The notes beneath the pieces were generated by a model. The model made no database searches, was not told the origin of the DNA, and saw only the letters and a list, made by a program, of their open reading frames with translations. Below are positions 25,466-36,934 of a stretch of 64,000 nt of DNA, piece by piece (within the stretch, counting starts at the first letter, position 1; each line of letters starts with the position of its first letter). The stretch spans positions 20,336,001 through 20,400,000 of the forward strand of contig CP093831.1 of the NCBI GenBank assembly GCA_033063855.1. Direction: 5' to 3'. This stretch comes from Smittia aterrima. Its lineage: Eukaryota > Arthropoda > Insecta > Diptera > Chironomidae. The position numbers were made by a program, and so were the translations under genes.

Positions 25466-28400
25466 CTTCATAGAAAACAAATGTTGTCAGTATTTGAGTC
25501 AACCTCATTTTTTTAAATCATGTTTGCTCTTGAAAAGTTGAAAACAAATCAATGATAACCTATTCCATCAAAACCTATTTTTCTTTTTACTCAACAGAAG
25601 TGATCTGTTTGAAACTCGCGAACGCAATTAATGTAAAATAGCGATGAGCAAGCTTTTTCTATAAGAGAAACAGAGATAGAACTCCGCTGATAAATCACGG
25701 AATGAATGTTTTTATCAGCTCTAATAAACTGATCAGCCAATTTGGCTGATTCAACTCAAAACTGCTGCTATTACATTTGTAAAAAATCTTCAAAATGTTT
25801 TAAAAATAAAGTAAAACTTTTACTTTATTTGTTCATAGTTCATTGTTTTATTGATATGGAGTTGAGGCCTGTTGAGGTGGTGGCATGTACACTGGAGGTG
25901 GATAAGGATATGCTGGAGGTGGATAAGGATATGCTGGAGGCTTTTCGTCAGGCATGAATTTCCCTAAAAGAAACGAAATGTCAAAGGTAAATTTCTGAAG
26001 CAAAATAACATGACTCACATCCTAAGTATGCAACTATGATCAGTGCAATTATTGCCAAAACGATCTTCAACTGAAATAAATATTGAAATATTGAAATCTT
26101 GAAAACAAATGAATGCAAACCTTATTTTCCATCGAAAAAAACTTTTTGTTTTACTTATTTTCTCAACAGATGTGATCTGATTGAAGCTCGCGAAAATAAT
26201 GAGAGCAAATTATAGAAACAGAAAAAGAATTCCACTGATACGTTGTGGCGATGAATATTCTAATCAGTTTAATGTTCAAGTAACTTTTTTTTGGGTGATT
26301 GCATTTTCAAATCAAACCCGCTGCGATAACGTTTGTGAAAATAACCAAAATCAGAACTTTTTTATTTATTTGTTTATACTTGATCATTTTATTGAAATTT
26401 AATTAAAATTACAATTTGCTATAATATTTTCATTAGATAATACAATTCACAAGTTCAGGAAATTGCATGATTTAACTTTTTTGCTTTTTCGGAGCCGGTT
26501 GAAACAAGTAAAACTGATTCGCTTTCGTGTGATCGTTGGAGATGATAAGGTTTAACAGAAAAGTTGTAACATTCCTCTCAGTGTATTTGATTACTAGGTG
26601 AAAGAACAGGAAAACTATTGACAAAACTTGCGGAAAGCCTTCAAACAAAAAAAAGGAGGCGAACTAACGAGAAAAACAATCTTTTCCCACCACATATTGG
26701 TTTTTCTTTTGTTAGGCGAACAAGGCGGCGAATTCATAAATGACATTGAATAGATCTTTTCACAGAACAAATTTGCATTGAACATAACAACGAACTGAAA
26801 TTTTACCTATTTGACTGATTCTAGTATTTTACATTCATTGTAATTTATTGACGACCCTCTTTAACCTAAACTTTAGTGTGGATGTGAATGTTCAATATAG
26901 ATTTCATATTTAAATTTTCCCATAAGTTGTCGTTAAATTACATACAATATCTTCTTCTGTTAAAAGAAGGTTTTGAATTGAGACATTGAATGTTATTTTA
27001 TACTACTTGTTTTCTCATTAAGATGGTGTTTCAATGGTTCCGAATTTTAAGTTGCGTGAATGTTTCCACCTACGAAGCCGTCAACAACTTTTTTTTCCTA
27101 TAGCCGCCAGTGGAATAATCCACTCGCAACACAAACCAATTAACCATCAACGCGAATTTTAATAGCGCTAAACCTCAATCAAACGTTCTGAATGAGAACG
27201 GAAATGACATGAAATGAATTTGACCTTCACTTCAATTACTTGTTTAGGAAATGTTCACTGAAGCTATAAATATAGGATTCACGGACATCTCATCCCCATT
27301 TCGTTAATAATTTATCTTCTTTAAATACTATTCTTTTAAAAGATCAATATGCATGTAACAATTAGCTTGTGATTTTATCATACTCATATGTTTAAAGTTT
27401 TATATATTTTTCATTTCAATATTTCTTAAATTTCATTTTTTGTGTCCGAAACTTATTCGTCGTCGTGGGGGATGTTAAAAAGATATTGTTTTGTTTATAT
27501 ATTTCACTTCACTATAATTATTTACTTTTCTCTCTTTTATCATTGTCGATTCTTCAAGAATGGTTTTTATTGCGTAAAATTTCATCTTCTTGGAAAATTG
27601 AAAAATTCCTTTCGTCGTCGTAGTTGCAACGAATTAGAGAAATTTCATATTTCTGGCCTTTCCTAAATGTTTTGCTGTTATTGTTCGTCTGCTATCATCG
27701 CCACTAACTGAACGTCTTTTTTATACACGAAACAATTGATGACTCCCCCAACACTTGTAAGGTTAATTTTAAAAAAATCCTTCTGATTACTTCAAGGGGA
27801 ATAAAGAGAGAAAGACATAAAGTTGAAACAAAGCCACCAAGTTTTTAAACTCGAAAGAATCGATTTGAATCGTATATTGGAAAGAATGATTTAGCGCCTG
27901 CTGGACCGCCAGATGCAGGTGCAGCTGGAGCCACGTTCTGTTGAGGTGGTGGCATGTATCCTGGAGGTGGATAAGGATATGCTGGAGGCTTTTCTTCACC
28001 CATGAATTTCGCTAAAAGAAACGAAATGTCAAAGGTAAATGTTTAAAATAAAATAGCATGACTTACATCCAATGTATGCAACTATGATCAGTCCAATTAC
28101 TCCCATTATGATCATCATCTAAAAGTAAAATATTTATTTTATCGTTGTTTAAATTAAATAACTTTTTCGGCTTGCCTTCAAATTTTGTAACCAGAACTTT
28201 CGTTTGAGTTTTCCAGCTTGTTGTTCGAACTGCGATGCACCTTGCTGTAAAGCGTCCGCTCTGTCATCAAGCTCCGAAAGCTTTTGATCACGTTCTAACA
28301 CTTTCTCAACATTTGTTTTCATTATATCAACGACCTGAGCGAAGAAAATTTACATGATAAATTATTTTAATCACCGATATGACGAAATTCCCTTACCTCA

Positions 28401-28609
28401 TCGACCTGTGCTTGGGTCTGTTGAAGCCGTTTCTGTGCAGCGATTTGCTGGGGCGTTCTTTACGTAGGCGAGTAACGAAAAGGTTTATCAATGGGCTATC
28501 GTCATCGTAAATGTTTTTCAATTACCTTGGTCCTCCGATGATTTCTCCATCTTCACCAACTGCAGGTGCTGCTGGTGCGAGAGCGTTTGGATCTGTTCCT
28601 GGTGCAGCC
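25245..28609 (-). CDS. nSyb: Neuronal synaptobrevin (R-SNARE, VAMP), 5' exon not located
   Basis: Synaptic-vesicle R-SNARE that pairs with syntaxin and SNAP-25 for exocytosis. Constitutive exons (minus) are 28609-28526 (Pro/Ala-rich N-terminus to EDGEIIGGP), 28457-28397 (TPQQIAAQKRLQQTQAQVDE) and 28334-28176 (rest of the SNARE motif to WLQNLK). The SNARE motif is nearly identical to fly n-Syb, with the central arginine in the layer context KLSELDDRADALQ. The anchor and tail come from alternative cassettes: 28118-28067 + 28011-27845, 26070-26019 + 25963-25848, or 25465-25414 + 25342-25245. Each anchor exon is 52 nt and enters in phase 0. The first coding exon must supply the ATG and end in phase 2; no convincing candidate was found upstream. 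The donor after WLQNLK is GC rather than GT. Confidence 0.88.
25732..25750. repeat. 19-nt perfect palindrome at the cassette junction
   Basis: ATCAGCCAA and TTGGCTGAT flank a single T at 25741, exactly where one duplicated nSyb unit meets the next. Confidence 0.7.
25848..26070 (-). other. nSyb: nSyb cassette 2: alternative anchor + tail
   Basis: Anchor exon 26070-26019 (52 nt) encodes LKIVLAIIALIIVAYLG. Tail exon 25963-25848 encodes WKFMPDEKPPAYPYPPPAYP and on through VYMPPPQQASTPYQ to TAA. AYPYPPP is tandemly duplicated. Splice sites and frame are intact, so it can replace cassette 1 without a frame change. Use in mRNA is inferred. Confidence 0.75.
26291..27844. other. Intron / inter-cassette DNA of nSyb
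   Basis: Non-coding on both strands. About 26281-26410 resembles 25741-25860, the 3' flank of cassette 2 (TTTGGSTGATT...; TTTGTTYATA...; TTTTATTGA), suggesting a remnant of a further unit. No anchor or tail exon could be read beside it. The rest is AT-rich with no recognised element. Confidence 0.45.
27845..28118 (-). other. nSyb: nSyb cassette 1: anchor exon + proline-rich tail exon
   Basis: Anchor exon 28118-28067 encodes MMIIMGVIGLIIVAYIG, very close to the fly n-Syb membrane segment. Tail exon 28011-27845 encodes a tail of about 55 residues starting SKFMGEEKPPAYPYPPPGYM and ending in ...DSNRFFRV and TAA. As the nearest cassette with the most conserved sequence, it is probably the main isoform. 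Confidence 0.85.
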
Positions 28610-30397
28610 CTTTGGTTTGAGATGACATTGAAAAATATTATTTCGGTTTTTCAAAGTTCGTTTTAAGGATTTCGTAATCAAAACATAACAAACTGCGAAC
28701 TTAAGTTTTGGGGATTTAGAATATTGAACATGCAACTATTGCGCAATTACTGCTGAAGAAGCATTGCATGAGAAATTATGAAACATTTCAATGTAGTTAA
28801 AGTTAATATCTAAATTATTACTTCAGACAGTGATATAGATATATCGTTGAAAATTTATCGAAAAACCAAATGAGTGAGACATGGAAGATAAAATAATAAA
28901 AATAATAATGATAAAAATCGATAATTTTAAATTTCACTTTTCGGAAACTTTTCCTCTATTTTGTAATCCTGATTGAGTGATTCACGCTTTGGGGTTTTAC
29001 TTACATCTTATTGTTTATTCCTTAGAAGCTTCTCACGACAAATACACTCTGATTAGTAAATTTTCTCGGTAATGGAGTTTACGGATTTTTTTTTGCTTTG
29101 GAGTCGGGTAACAGTTTTTCGTAGAATGTCCTTTAAATCAACGCTTTATTCATTTAGTTTCTGCACTTTATCGAAGGTAGCCTGTATATTAGGTTTTTGG
29201 TAGCGTTATCAGCGTCAGATTATTTCGTTAAAAGGTAAAATTTGCCAATTTCGTGTTCCTTTAATTATAAACACAAGTTTTATTTCACTCGACTTTTCTG
29301 GTAACGACGAAGGCGATGGCGCAGAAGTGAAATCAGCGATTCGATTGGAATACTTCCATTTCCAGATTTCGTTGAGTTTCTAACAGTGTTGATAATTCCT
29401 TCGACCACAAGTACTAACTGAAATAATTTAAGATTCGCTAATGTTTTGTTTTATTTTCATTGACAATATCAAAGAACAGAAGAACTGTTAAGAGTTTTCA
29501 TTATTTTTAAAGAACGAGTTTGTAATATTTTCTATCGGAAAACCAGCGATTAATGCGCATGACAATGGTCTGCTCACGCTCGACGAAAAAACGTTCGTTA
29601 AAGTCATTCCAGAACAACTGTTACTATTGATTTTCTTCATTGCATGAAAATCTTTTCTTTTTCTTCGCTGGCATGCACGTCGGTGAACAACTTCGACTTC
29701 GCGACAATGGAAATTGAGTTTCTTTCTGTAAAATTTAATTATTGAAACAAATGCTTTTTCAAGATATTATGTAACATTTTCTCTTTATTTTTCAATCCTT
29801 AGACACCGATAAAACATCGATTTTTGGTTGCACAATCCAAATTTATCCTGATCCTACAAGAATTAGCAACAAAATGACAAAACACAATCAAGTGGATTAT
29901 AGATGATAGCCGGCTATGATACAACGAATCACAATCGCTCGCAAAATGTTAGTTATTCATGTCAATAACGTTTCTCATTTTGCTCACGATCATTTACAAT
30001 TCAAAAAAATTAATTGAAATTTGTTTTCGACTAGATTAAAACATTTGTCCGTCGGAAAAATTTCCATGGATTTTTTTTTGCTAGATACATCAAGCAGGTG
30101 CATTAGGATCTCGATTGTAAACACTGAAAATACCCTTCGATTCGATGGGACCGTAACTTTTGAATAGTTTCCGGAATTGCGTGAGTTTTGATTTTTATAA
30201 TTTAAATTAAGACAAGAGCATCGAACAATGTCGATTGATGACAAAAAATGCTTCTAATTAATTCTAATGACTATTGATAACACTATAAATGCTGTGACTG
30301 AGACCATAGGGAAAGTCCATCTGTTTGCGCCTGCATATTCGTCCGGTGGAGGCATGAAAGAATTTTCCCATCAGAACAAAGCCCGACAATTAGTTTT
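28610..30397. other. Upstream region of nSyb / 3' flank of Hr51
   Basis: About 1.8 kb. It should contain the nSyb 5' exon or part of its first intron, plus the Hr51 3' untranslated region. No ATG exon with a phase-2 donor was convincing. Short forward open stretches near 29300 and 29540 lack a start codon and splice context. Confidence 0.4.
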
Positions 30398-33300
30398 TCA
30401 ATTTTTATACATATCACAGAGAACTTTTTCCATTTGCGTGTTGCCGATAGTCTTATGGAAGTAGATCGACTCGATTCGTGTCGAGGTAATCAGTCGAAGA
30501 AGCGGCAACATTAGCAGCAGGCGACCAAAGCGAGCAATTTGTGATGGAAACTGTGCGCGGCAGTGCTGAGCGAGCATCACCTAAAGGGTTGAGAATTCAT
30601 TCATTATTGTGGGATAATAATTTACTTCATTGAAAGCCTCGTGTCAATTACCTGCGCTTGATCTTGTAGATTTTCAATTTGTGTAGCGTCTTTTAATCCT
30701 TTGGCTTCCGAACGAAAGAGCACAATTGCTTTGAGGCAAGCGAATTCAGCGGGATCGACTAAAATTTGCTTGAAACGACACAGAGTGTCATGGAGTGTTC
30801 GAATGTCTTGTGCAACCTGTGAAAGAAATTTTATAACATTTCATCATTAGCAATCAACTCTTTTTCATCTTACTTTGTCGCTTTTATTCTCAGGTGAAGC
30901 GCTATTGTTAGAACAGTGTTCAGACACTGAGAAAAGAGAGCAATTCGTCGGTTCAAGTGGTAAACACCATTGAATAGCATTGAGTAAGAACAAAGCCGAC
31001 CACGATTCTTCAAGTAAAATGACTTGATCGCGGAAAGCTAAACTAGCAAAACTTGGAAGATTTTTCGCCCACTTGACTGCCATAAAAAGCAAACGTGCAC
31101 TCGTTTCATACACAGTCTCTTGTGTATGGCCATACAACGTTGATGGATTAAAGTTGGGGACCATGATACTTTTTCCATTTTCGCCATTTTCGTTTTCCTC
31201 GTCGTTCGTCGTGACTTCGATCTCGATGGAATCATCTAAACGAAAGACTTCCATTAATTTAATGAATTCTTATAACTTTAAATTGGATAAAAAGTTTTAT
31301 TTCGTTCAATTACCGTCATTTTCGATTAAATGGTTTGGCGATGACGAACCGACGGATGATGACTTCTGAGTATTGTTAATCTCTTCAACTTCAAAATCAA
31401 AAGAAATGAATTTCACATTTATTTCTATCGAATCAACTCACGTTTTGAATTAATCGTTGTCGATGAGAGTCCGCAATTTGGACTATTGGAAGATATCGAA
31501 TTGTTGTTTGACGAATTGTTGTTCAATGTCATGAGATGATAATCTATCAAGAAATCAATATTAAAACATATTTCTTTACACAAAATTAAACTCTTCACCG
31601 TTTGTAAGTGATTGCTGGTGATGCGGCATCGCACTTAGTTGACTGTGATGTAGAAATTGCGATGCAGCGAGAGCTGGAGTTGAAAATAATAATCGACATT
31701 GATGTGGGTCTAACATTTATTTAAAGAAAATAAAGTTTTCTAATTAATTACCTGGCGGTGTCAAGAGATCCGCATGTCCGTAGCGCGGCGGCGAAAGCAT
31801 AGACAGAGACATCGAGTTTGTAAATTGGGGCCTTAATTGAAATGTTTCGATTAATTGCGAAATACTAAATTAACTTAATAAAACTAATTTACCCAAAAAT
31901 TCCCACGAGACTGCTATGTTCTCGAAGAACTTTCGTTTGATCCATTTCCCTTAGTGACTCGGGCTTTATTGTGGCCGTGTTCCTTGGCTGGCGCTCGTTT
32001 TGAACAGCTTCAAGTAAAAACTTTTTATTAAAACTCACATTTTATGAGTTGTAATGGATCACCGTAGCGAGCTTGCGGTGTGAGAAAACGTTCGTCTCAT
32101 TAAAAAAAATAGAAAACGCCTCATGGGCAACGCGCTCAAACTGAGCAGGGAATTTTCATCTCCTTTGCTAACAAAACCTCAAACACGAAAGAAACTTCAC
32201 CTACGTGGCTGGTGTCAAAAATGGGTTAAACGCAACATTGTTTGTAATTTTCACGCGTAATTAATCACATTTTTCCAGACTTCACGTCGTTTCACTCGTT
32301 CGCACGTGCCGAACTCGCATCGCGCAAAGGGCTTCAAAGACAACAAGTTAACACGACGAAAAGGGAAAAATGGAAGACGATTGCACATTTGCATACGACT
32401 TGGCTGTCGAAACAAAGCGACAATTCGGATCATTACAGCGTGAACGAACCCAATCACATGTAACTTCGTTTAATGTCACCATCATTAAAATTCATCGTTT
32501 AAGCGGAGAAAAAGATAATAATTGTTTATTGTTCACGAGAGCTTGAAGGGCTCAGACTTGTTGACGTTGTCTCGAAAACGCAAATAAACAATCCCATTAA
32601 GTCTTCTCCGTTGCTCACCACCGATTCTCTTCTCAAGCAAAAATTTCTATCTAAAATGTTTATTCGATTGTGAAAAATCTAGCAGGTGAACTGAACGCGC
32701 GAGAATGAGTTTTGAACAACGTGAAGCTGACATTGTTTTGGCATTTCGGTAATTGCTGTGTCACTCAACGATCGTGATTATTGCGTGGAGCGACGAGAAA
32801 TTGTCGCTCAAACTTTCTGCGATTTACCACCACAAGCAACTCGACACAGATTTTTTTTTCATCCCTATCTGAATCACTTTTTGTTCCCCGTTGTTTAACA
32901 TATTTGTTTTCACACATTATTTAGTTGGTCAAAGCAACGTGCAAAAGAACTCATTGAGCGATTCACTCTCCGCCCAACGACGTGCACAAGACACGTGCGA
33001 ATAAAGAATCTAATTTATTGGGATGTAAAATGTTTCCGCTTGGATTTGAAACTGTTTTAGCGTTTGCGTTATTTTAAATAATAATTAAACAAATTTTCGC
33101 TACGATAATCGATTTACATCAAAGTAAGACTGTGCGTCATACTAGATGGATTTATATGACGCACAGACCTTTAAACTCACCATCTTTGTTCATTCCCATT
33201 GTCATACATTTCTTTAATCGACAAGCTTGGCATTGGTTGCGGTGAGCTTTATCCACGATGCAGCGACCTGTTCCAGCCTGACATCTTCAATTGAAAGGAG

Positions 33301-36300
33301 GGCAAGAATGAAAAAGTATTATCTTAAAATTCTTCGAACTTCAATGGAATTAAGTAAATCGCATTTGGAAAGCGTTAAAGTCATTTGAGTGGAAATCTTT
33401 TCAGCATCGAAATTAGATTTCGTAGAAATGTTCGCTTGTATTCAAATATGTAACGAGACGAGACCAGAAATTGTAACATATGCAGTAAGCAAAGTCTACA
33501 GCTGATGCTAAGATATAAAATCATTCTCAATACTTCAAAATATCATTTTGTCGAAAAAAATTCTTAATTTCAGTTTTCATTCGATCTAAGCTAAAATTAA
33601 ATAATTAAACAAATACAAAACATATTTTTTCTCAAATCAAACATTTAAGATATTTGATCATGTGTGAGATCAACTCATTTTTCATCTGTGTCTGGATGAA
33701 GAAATATAATCGAGTAGTAACAAATAAAAAAATTTAAAAAAAATTCAATAAACCACAAGTTATGTCCATTAGGTTGTTCTGATTTAATTATGATGTGCGC
33801 TCTGATTGATATCAACAAAGCATGAATATGAAAGTGACTTTCTAACCATCTGAGGCTTATCCCCTAGAAATATTCCATCTCTGTAAGAAATCCCGACGCT
33901 TTTGTTGTGAGATTAATTAAAAGTGAAGCAGGCAATAAAACAGCAATTTACGGAACTGTTTCAATCACTCAAAGCGACCCGAAATCGCATTTAACGGCAC
34001 CCGCGTGATTTTATGAGAGCGTCGAGAGGGATTATTAGAAGATAGGGGAATGTTTGCTGAATGAATCAAGGCTGGTGCATTTTGCGACCCTTAAATCTCG
34101 TTTTCCTCTTGAAATCTGTTTTGTTGACAAATTAAATGATTTTGAATGTTAACAAATTGATGTTTTCGATTAGAATCGCATTTTTGCGCTTCTTCAATTC
34201 ACTTAATTTAGTCCGGATTAAGGAACCAACAACACAAATCAAAATAGATTTCATCTTCAATATTTTCTTGAAATTCGTTTTATTTGCATTACTTTTCTTT
34301 TTCATAAAAAAAAAATCAATTAACTTGCAAAGCGGTAGACGACGGCGAGTGATAAAAAAATCACTCCATATGCGTCTCTCGAAAAGCAAATAGCAACCGG
34401 CAGAGAATAAATTTCTTCTTTCTATTTTTATGCAAAGTGAAGGATTAAGTTAGGCTCATGAGATCGAAAATTTAATGCATTCGAGACAACATTTTTTTTG
34501 ACAACGAAAATCTCCCTTCTCGAAAAATCTGGGCGTGAAAGAGAATCAAGTCTCAATAACATTTCAAGGGACTTTAAAGGGACAAACTTCTGTGTAGTCG
34601 ATACTGTTAATTAAATTACATTTTAAATTCCAGATTTGCATATCATTAGACATCGCAATAACTCAATTTCGTTAATTTAAGTGATTGTGCAACGAAAATC
34701 ACATTCGATTTGACTTTAATGACTTTATAGGCTTTGATCAACACCATATAACGGAATGAATCAAATCAAAAACATAAAACTGTGCTGACCTGCCAATTCA
34801 ATCACCACTCGAAATATTTACTTATTCTATGAACTCCTCACTCGTCGGAAGACGCTTTTCGTTTCCCACTCGAAGTAAAGTTACTTAATATTGCGAGTAC
34901 GTGCGAGAAATTTATTTCCACACAGACAGCGATTTTGTAGTCAAAGAATGGAAACAGCAAAAGCAGCAAAAGTGTGGGATGTGAAGCAAAAGGCTGTGGA
35001 TGTGATTTGAATACTAAGTGCTACAAAAGACGAGGGCTTCGGAATGAATCAAATCAAAAAGTCCAAAGAGGAAATGATGATTGTGAAGCGACGAGAAGCT
35101 TTTGTTGTCTTGCTTTTAATGTCAAAGCATTTGAAAATTCGCGCGCGCCTCCATCAATTGTAATTAATGTGTTGTTAACGAAATTTCCTTTTTCGGAGAA
35201 AGAGCGAGATGAACTAGATGAGGGAAAGAAAATTGAATTTCCTAAAGCGTTCGCTCAATAAACGAAAAGGTTCGAATGATAATTTCAAGAAAGCTGCCAT
35301 TTTGTCTCGCAATTTAAGACAATCACCTGCCAAATGACATTCTTATCTCGTTTGTCATTATTCAAATGTTTGACAAGGGATGAACTGGTTGGCTGCAGGT
35401 CTCGTTTATATCCATTCAAAATTCACTGATACTCTAATCGACCCTTTAAATGCTCTCTCGGCCACATGGGAGAATGACGAGAAAAGGAAGGAAAAGCGTC
35501 ATACATCTATATTAATATCTATTTAAATATAATTCAGCTTCAAAAGGTGGTCACAGTTGGTAAAGTGTTTTACGGCATCTAAATTGTTATTGCTCTCGAG
35601 GGTGATGTGCAGAGCAAGCAATGATTTAGAGATTTTGACGATGGAAAAAGTTTTTCGTTCAACAGAGAGACAAGCAAGGACTGAAGTCTTCAATTATCCT
35701 TTAAGTCCTTTTGTCTCTCTCCTTGTCGCTTTTGTTAGTTTTGCTTTGGTTCTGTTTCAAATATTATAAATGAATTAGACCAGCTTCTCTCTCTGCTGAA
35801 AGCATTACGGTTGTAGTTGTTGATTTATACGAAGTATCAAGGAAAATCAATTTTTCAACTTTGAAGATGAGAGTTGGCAAACAATTCTTAATCCTTTGAT
35901 CGCATTGGTATAATGAATGATTTATTTTTTGGAAGATTAGAGCAAATTCTTTCGCATCTGGTTAAAATGAACTTTGCGGAAGGGAAATCGTGATGTTGAA
36001 TTAATTGATTTTGTGATCAATTGAAAATGTCGTTTATTCTATGAAAGTAATTGATTTGGTTTCTTATTTTTTCACCTAGGACTTTTCAACGCGTTCCACC
36101 CAACGCCAACTTATCCCCACACAATTTTAAGATTTACAAAAGTTTTGTGATTCGTCGAGCTTTAGCGATAGTAAGATATTTTTTTCAACATTTAAATTAT
36201 GATGTATGGATGGATAGATTCTCGGTATGGCCAGAGGTCCAGCCTACCTTCCTATGCACTAAGGCATGATTTTAATTATGATTTTAAAAAGTTATTTCAT

Positions 36301-36934
36301 CTCACACATTTATTTGTAGATGATAAAAGATTTCCACTTCAATGATAAAATATAAAAATAAATTAAAGTTCACTAAACCCACCTGTAAATAAGTTTTCTC
36401 CGAACGCTTCGCTTAAAAAATCCTGAGCATCCATTGCAGGCCAAAATTCCATAATGCTTTCCGCTGCTGGTGTCACCACAGACGACGCAAGTTAATCCTA
36501 AAGTCGTCTGATGATTTTTGCGACTTGCTGCACTATTCCCGTCGCAAGAATTGTTCGAAATTTTCTGTTTATTATCTTGTATTTGATCCATTTGAAGCTT
36601 CTTCTGTGAATTATGCAAGTTGGCGGACCAAGATAGCAACTTATTCTGTGTCGGGAAGGTGAAAAGACCAGGCGACGGCGGATGTTTGTCTGATTGTAAC
36701 CAATTATAATTGTACATGTTATCACTAGTTATCATTTGCTTGATTTCTGAACGATCGTCGCACCGTGACTATCATGTTTTAAGTTTGTCATGAGAAATTT
36801 CTTAATAAAAGTGTTGAAACATTTGAACAAACGTCGAGACAGATCCATTATTTGTCTTCGAATTGACGTGATAGAAACCCAGAGCAAAAAACAATAAACT
36901 CACCTTCTGACGCAGATGAAGTCTTTAACTCCAT
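30398..36934 (-). CDS. Hr51: Nuclear receptor Hr51 / unfulfilled (PNR, NR2E3 type)
   Basis: Transcription factor; in flies it acts in mushroom-body neurons and clock cells. Exons (minus) are 36934-36904, 36746-36383, 33284-33181, 32007-31893, 31831-31752, 31709-31599, 31543-31442, 31388-31314, 31235-30874, 30816-30652 and 30580-30398, giving 563 aa. The DNA-binding domain starts CVVCGDTSSGKHYGILACNG with P-box CNGCSG and is split by the 3.1-kb intron after KLIYR; it continues C-QAGTGRCIVDKAHRNQCQAC. The post-DBD block NERQPRNTATIKPESLREMD is diagnostic for the PNR branch. An Asn/Ser-rich hinge follows. The ligand-binding domain (ARLLFMAVKWAKNLPSF, FRDQVILLEESW) ends with helices in LLLMLPLLRLITSTRIESIY and FHKTIGNTQMEKVL. 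The 31-nt first exon (MELKTSSASE) is predicted from ATG, donor and matching phase. Confidence 0.88.
33130..33166. repeat. Perfect 12-bp stem hairpin beside an Hr51 splice donor
   Basis: CTGTGCGTCATA (33130-33141) and TATGACGCACAG (33155-33166) are exact reverse complements around a 13-nt loop. On the Hr51 strand it begins about 14 nt inside the intron that follows the second DNA-binding-domain exon. AAAG/CTTT outside could extend it. Confidence 0.75.
33285..36382 (-). other. Large Hr51 intron inside the DNA-binding domain
   Basis: A 3.1-kb AT-rich intron separating the two zinc-finger exons. It contains several chance open frames (for example 34132-34389 open on both strands, and 34974-35261) with lysine/asparagine-rich, family-less translations. 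No mobile element or RNA gene was recognised. Long introns here commonly hold enhancers, but no motif is asserted. Confidence 0.5.

Larger units (their letters stand above)
25245..26290. repeat. Tandem duplication carrying nSyb cassettes 2 and 3
   Basis: The unit tail exon + intron + anchor exon + upstream flank occurs twice: about 25245-25740 and about 25848-26290. Similarity continues well beyond the exons into upstream intron sequence (GAAAACAAATSAATG; CTCAACAGAWGTGATCTGWTTGAA), so this was a DNA duplication rather than exon convergence. The copies are clearly diverged. Confidence 0.7.

Noticed and set aside
27442..27666. 74-codon open frame between nSyb cassettes
   Set aside because: Phe/Tyr-rich random-looking translation starting at a non-ATG codon.
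28741..28775. Candidate nSyb first exon (ATGCAATGC...A then GTAATT)
   Set aside because: It ends in phase 1 while the next exon needs phase 2, so the frame does not join.
29520..29650. Forward open stretch reading GLLTLDEKTFVKVIPEQ
   Set aside because: No ATG, no acceptor/donor pair, no partner exon.
34132..34393. Open frames on both strands over the same interval in the Hr51 intron
   Set aside because: Lysine/phenylalanine-rich translations mirror AT-rich composition; no start context, family or splice partner.
34974..35261. 95-codon open frame in the Hr51 intron
   Set aside because: No recognisable motif or conserved block; lies within an intron of a better-supported gene.
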